Assembly: GCF_019097595.1 (NCBI RefSeq)
Contig: NC_080710.1
Location: 23,251,780-23,315,779 of the forward strand
Source of the DNA: Hemibagrus wyckioides
Taxonomy: Eukaryota > Chordata > Actinopteri > Siluriformes > Bagridae
Direction of reading: 5' to 3'
DNA: 64,000 bases
The first letter of the stretch is position 1. Each line of letters starts with the position of its first letter. Of this stretch, positions 62,204 through 64,000 are shown one piece after another. The notes beneath the pieces are model-generated. The model was not told the origin of the DNA. It saw only the letters and a list, made by a program, of their open reading frames with translations, and searched no databases. The translations under genes and the position numbers were made by a program.

Positions 62204-63448
62204 CACTATATTGCCAAAAGTATTCGCTCACCCATCCAAATAATCAGAATCAGGTGTTCCAATCACTTCCATGGCCACAGGTGTATAAAATAAAGCACCT
62301 AGGCATGCAGACTGTTTTTACAAACATTTGTGAAAGAATGGGTCGCTCTCAGGAGCTCAGTGAATTCCAGCGTGGAACTGTGATAGGATGCCACCTGTGC
62401 AACAAATCCAGTCGTGAAATTTCCTCACTCCTAAATATTCCACAGTCAACTGTCAGCTGTATTATAAGAACGTGGAAGTGTTTGGGAACGACAGCAACTC
62501 AGCCACGAAGTGGTAGGCCACGTAAACTGACGGAGCGGGGTCAGCGGATGCTGAGGCGCATAGTGCGAAGAGGTCACCAACTTTCTGCAGAGTCAATCGC
62601 TACAGACCTCCAAACTTCATGTGGCCTTCAGATTAGCTCAAGAACAGTGCGCAGAGAGCTTCATGGAATGGGTTTCCATGGCCGAGCAGCTGCATCCAAG
62701 CCATACATCACCAACTGCAATGCAAAGCGTCGGATGCAGTGGTGTAAAGCACGCCGCCACTGGACTCTAGAGCAGTGGAGACGCGTTCTCTGGAGTGATG
62801 AATCGCGCTTCTCCATCTGGCAATCTGATGGACGAGTCTGGGTTTGGCGGTTGCCAGGAGAACGGAACTTGTCTGACTGCATTGTGCCAAGTGTAAAGTT
62901 TGGTGGAGGGGGGATTATGGTGTGGGGTTGTTTTTCAGGAGCTGGGCTTGGCCCCTTAGTTCCAGTGAAAGGAACTCTGAATGCTTCAGCATACCAAGAC
63001 ATTTTGGACAATTCCATGCTCCCAACTTTGTGGGAACAGTTTGGAGCTGGCCCCTTCCTCTTCCAACATGACTGTGCTCCAGTGCACAAAGCAAGGTCCA
63101 TAAAGACATGGATGACAGAGTCTGGTGTGGATGAACTTGACTGGCCTGCACAGAGTCCTGACCTCAACCCGATAGAACACCTTTGGGATGAATTAGAGCG
63201 GAGACTGAGAGCCAGGCCTTCTCGTCCAACGATGTGTGACCTCACAAATGCGCTTCTGGAAGAATGGTCAAAAATTCCCATAAACACACTCCTAAACCTT
63301 GTGGACAGCCTTCCCAGAAGAGTTGAAGCTGTTATAGCTGCAAAGGGTGGATTGACGTCATATTGAACCCTATGGATTAGGAATGGGATGTCACTTAAGT
63401 TCATATGCGAGTCAAGGCAGGTGAGCGAATACTTTTGGCAATATAGTG
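62204..63448 (+). mobile_element. Complete Tc1-like DNA transposon with intact transposase
   Basis: The element is 1245 bp, flanked by TA target-site duplications (62202-62203 and 63449-63450). Its terminal inverted repeats match perfectly for 29 bp, starting CACTATATTGCCAAAAGTAT, and diverge after that. It encloses a single intact plus-strand transposase gene. The structure is typical of autonomous Tc1/mariner elements, and the lack of decay suggests recent insertion in an l3mbtl4 intron. Confidence 0.95.
62338..63366 (+). CDS. Tc1-like DD34E transposase, intact
   Basis: The 342-aa protein starts at [13 protein letters not shown] (ATG 62338). The frame is open further upstream, but without an ATG in a better position, and 342 aa is the usual Tc1 length. 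Residues about 6-50 form the first helix-turn-helix, a GRPR motif at 59-62 links to a second DNA-binding helix-turn-helix at about 66-115, and the rest is the catalytic RNase H-like core. The triad is D154 (in WSDESRF), D245 (in FQHDCAPVH) and E280 (in PIEHLWDE), with exactly 34 residues between the second D and the E. The enzyme would bind the element's inverted repeats and cut and paste it into TA sites in the nucleus. All catalytic residues are present and no frameshift or stop is seen. Confidence 0.95.
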   Translation: MGRSQELSEFQRGTVIGCHLCNKSSREISSLLNIPQSTVSCIIRTWKCLGTTATQPRSGRPRKLTERGQRMLRRIVRRGHQLSAESIATDLQTSCGLQISSRTVRRELHGMGFHGRAAASKPYITNCNAKRRMQWCKARRHWTLEQWRRVLWSDESRFSIWQSDGRVWVWRLPGERNLSDCIVPSVKFGGGGIMVWGCFSGAGLGPLVPVKGTLNASAYQDILDNSMLPTLWEQFGAGPFLFQHDCAPVHKARSIKTWMTESGVDELDWPAQSPDLNPIEHLWDELERRLRARPSRPTMCDLTNALLEEWSKIPINTLLNLVDSLPRRVEAVIAAKGGLTSY

Positions 63449-64000
63449 TAGCTGACAGGTTAAGGGTCATGATGTTGGTTACTACATATTTAAACCATCA
63501 GATTTGGAGCCAGAATTCAAACAAACAATCACCGAAACCTGTTCTTTTCATATCCAGCAGTTTCTCCTTGACCAGAAGTACACTGCGTATTTTTCTGAGA
63601 AACGCTGTTGATCAAAGGAGTCAAAAACAGCATACACCGTCATGCTTATCCTGTCAAAGAAACCATTGCCATGGTGATAGTCACAAAGATCATCATCACT
63701 TAAGCACCTGTTTATAATTTGTTGTGTCACATGCTCAGTGTAGGTCCATTTGGCAAACAGGATAGAATCAGACAATATGTCAAGACAGATTAAAGTCATA
63801 GTATCACTGCAGAAGAGAGGGCTGTGTATAATATAGCATATAAAAAAAAAAAAATCACCAAAAACATGCCTGCTTTGTTGTGCGTTATGCTGCGATGTTT
63901 TCTATTCGGTGACAAAAGGACAGCTGCAGAGGAAATGTATAAATGTAGGTATAGCCTAAAGCATGAATAAACTATTAGAACCAGACAGCAGTGGTGCTGA

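Larger units (their letters stand above)
55794..64000 (-). other. l3mbtl4: l3mbtl4 upstream intron sequence running off the window
   Basis: No L3MBT, zinc-finger or MBT exon was recognised upstream of 55793. The interval holds a deleted Tc1 copy (56827-57345), an (AAT)n array (57989-58048), a SINE (59728-59925), a GA array (60450-60491), a TG array (61505-61530), and the intact Tc1-like transposon at 62204-63448. Near 58670-58790 is a stretch with a GGGGAC/GTCCCC-type motif seen in dispersed fish repeats. Confidence 0.55.

Noticed and set aside
62661..63470. 269-codon minus-strand frame over the Tc1 element
   Set aside because: It is a shadow of the transposase gene on the opposite strand. 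The plus-strand frame has the DD34E motif order.

Overview
The window is vertebrate nuclear DNA, almost certainly from a teleost fish. It is AT-rich and gene-poor, with spliced genes, many Tc1/mariner transposon relics, tRNA-derived SINEs of the fish V-SINE/HE1 type, LINE fragments and long microsatellites. The mix of Tc1-derived MITEs and SINEs would suit an ostariophysan such as a catfish, but I cannot name the species.

Only two host genes are supported, both on the minus strand. (1) tmem200c, a two-pass membrane protein, has its whole coding region in one exon (27172-28785, 537 aa). A splice acceptor lies directly upstream. A CpG-rich segment ending in a good splice donor at 42310 is the best candidate for its non-coding first exon, which would give a 13.5-kb intron. 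(2) The last three coding exons of l3mbtl4 (49763-49918, 50604-50666, 55624-55793) encode the C-terminal SAM domain. The rest of that gene must lie beyond 64000. In human, TMEM200C and L3MBTL4 are neighbours on chromosome 18p with the same relative orientation, so this is conserved microsynteny and supports both calls.

Layout. 1-27 kb: non-coding, with MITEs, SINEs, microsatellites and a few unique stretches that look like candidate regulatory DNA. 27-42.7 kb: tmem200c, with an intron full of Tc1 relics and an inverted 254-bp copy of its own coding exon. 42.7-49.7 kb: intergenic, with Tc1 relics, SINEs and a possible conserved element near 46.7-47.1 kb. 49.7-64 kb: l3mbtl4 3' end and introns, containing an L2/CR1-type LINE relic, an internally deleted Tc1 copy and, at 62204-63448, a Tc1-like transposon with an intact 342-aa DD34E transposase and near-perfect terminal inverted repeats.

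The most unusual observation is the near-identical (1 mismatch, two small gaps) inverted copy of tmem200c codons about 30-120 at 30110-30363, inside the presumed tmem200c intron. The pre-mRNA could fold into a stem of about 250 bp between intron and coding exon. It is either a very recent template-switch duplication with possible dsRNA consequences or an assembly artefact.
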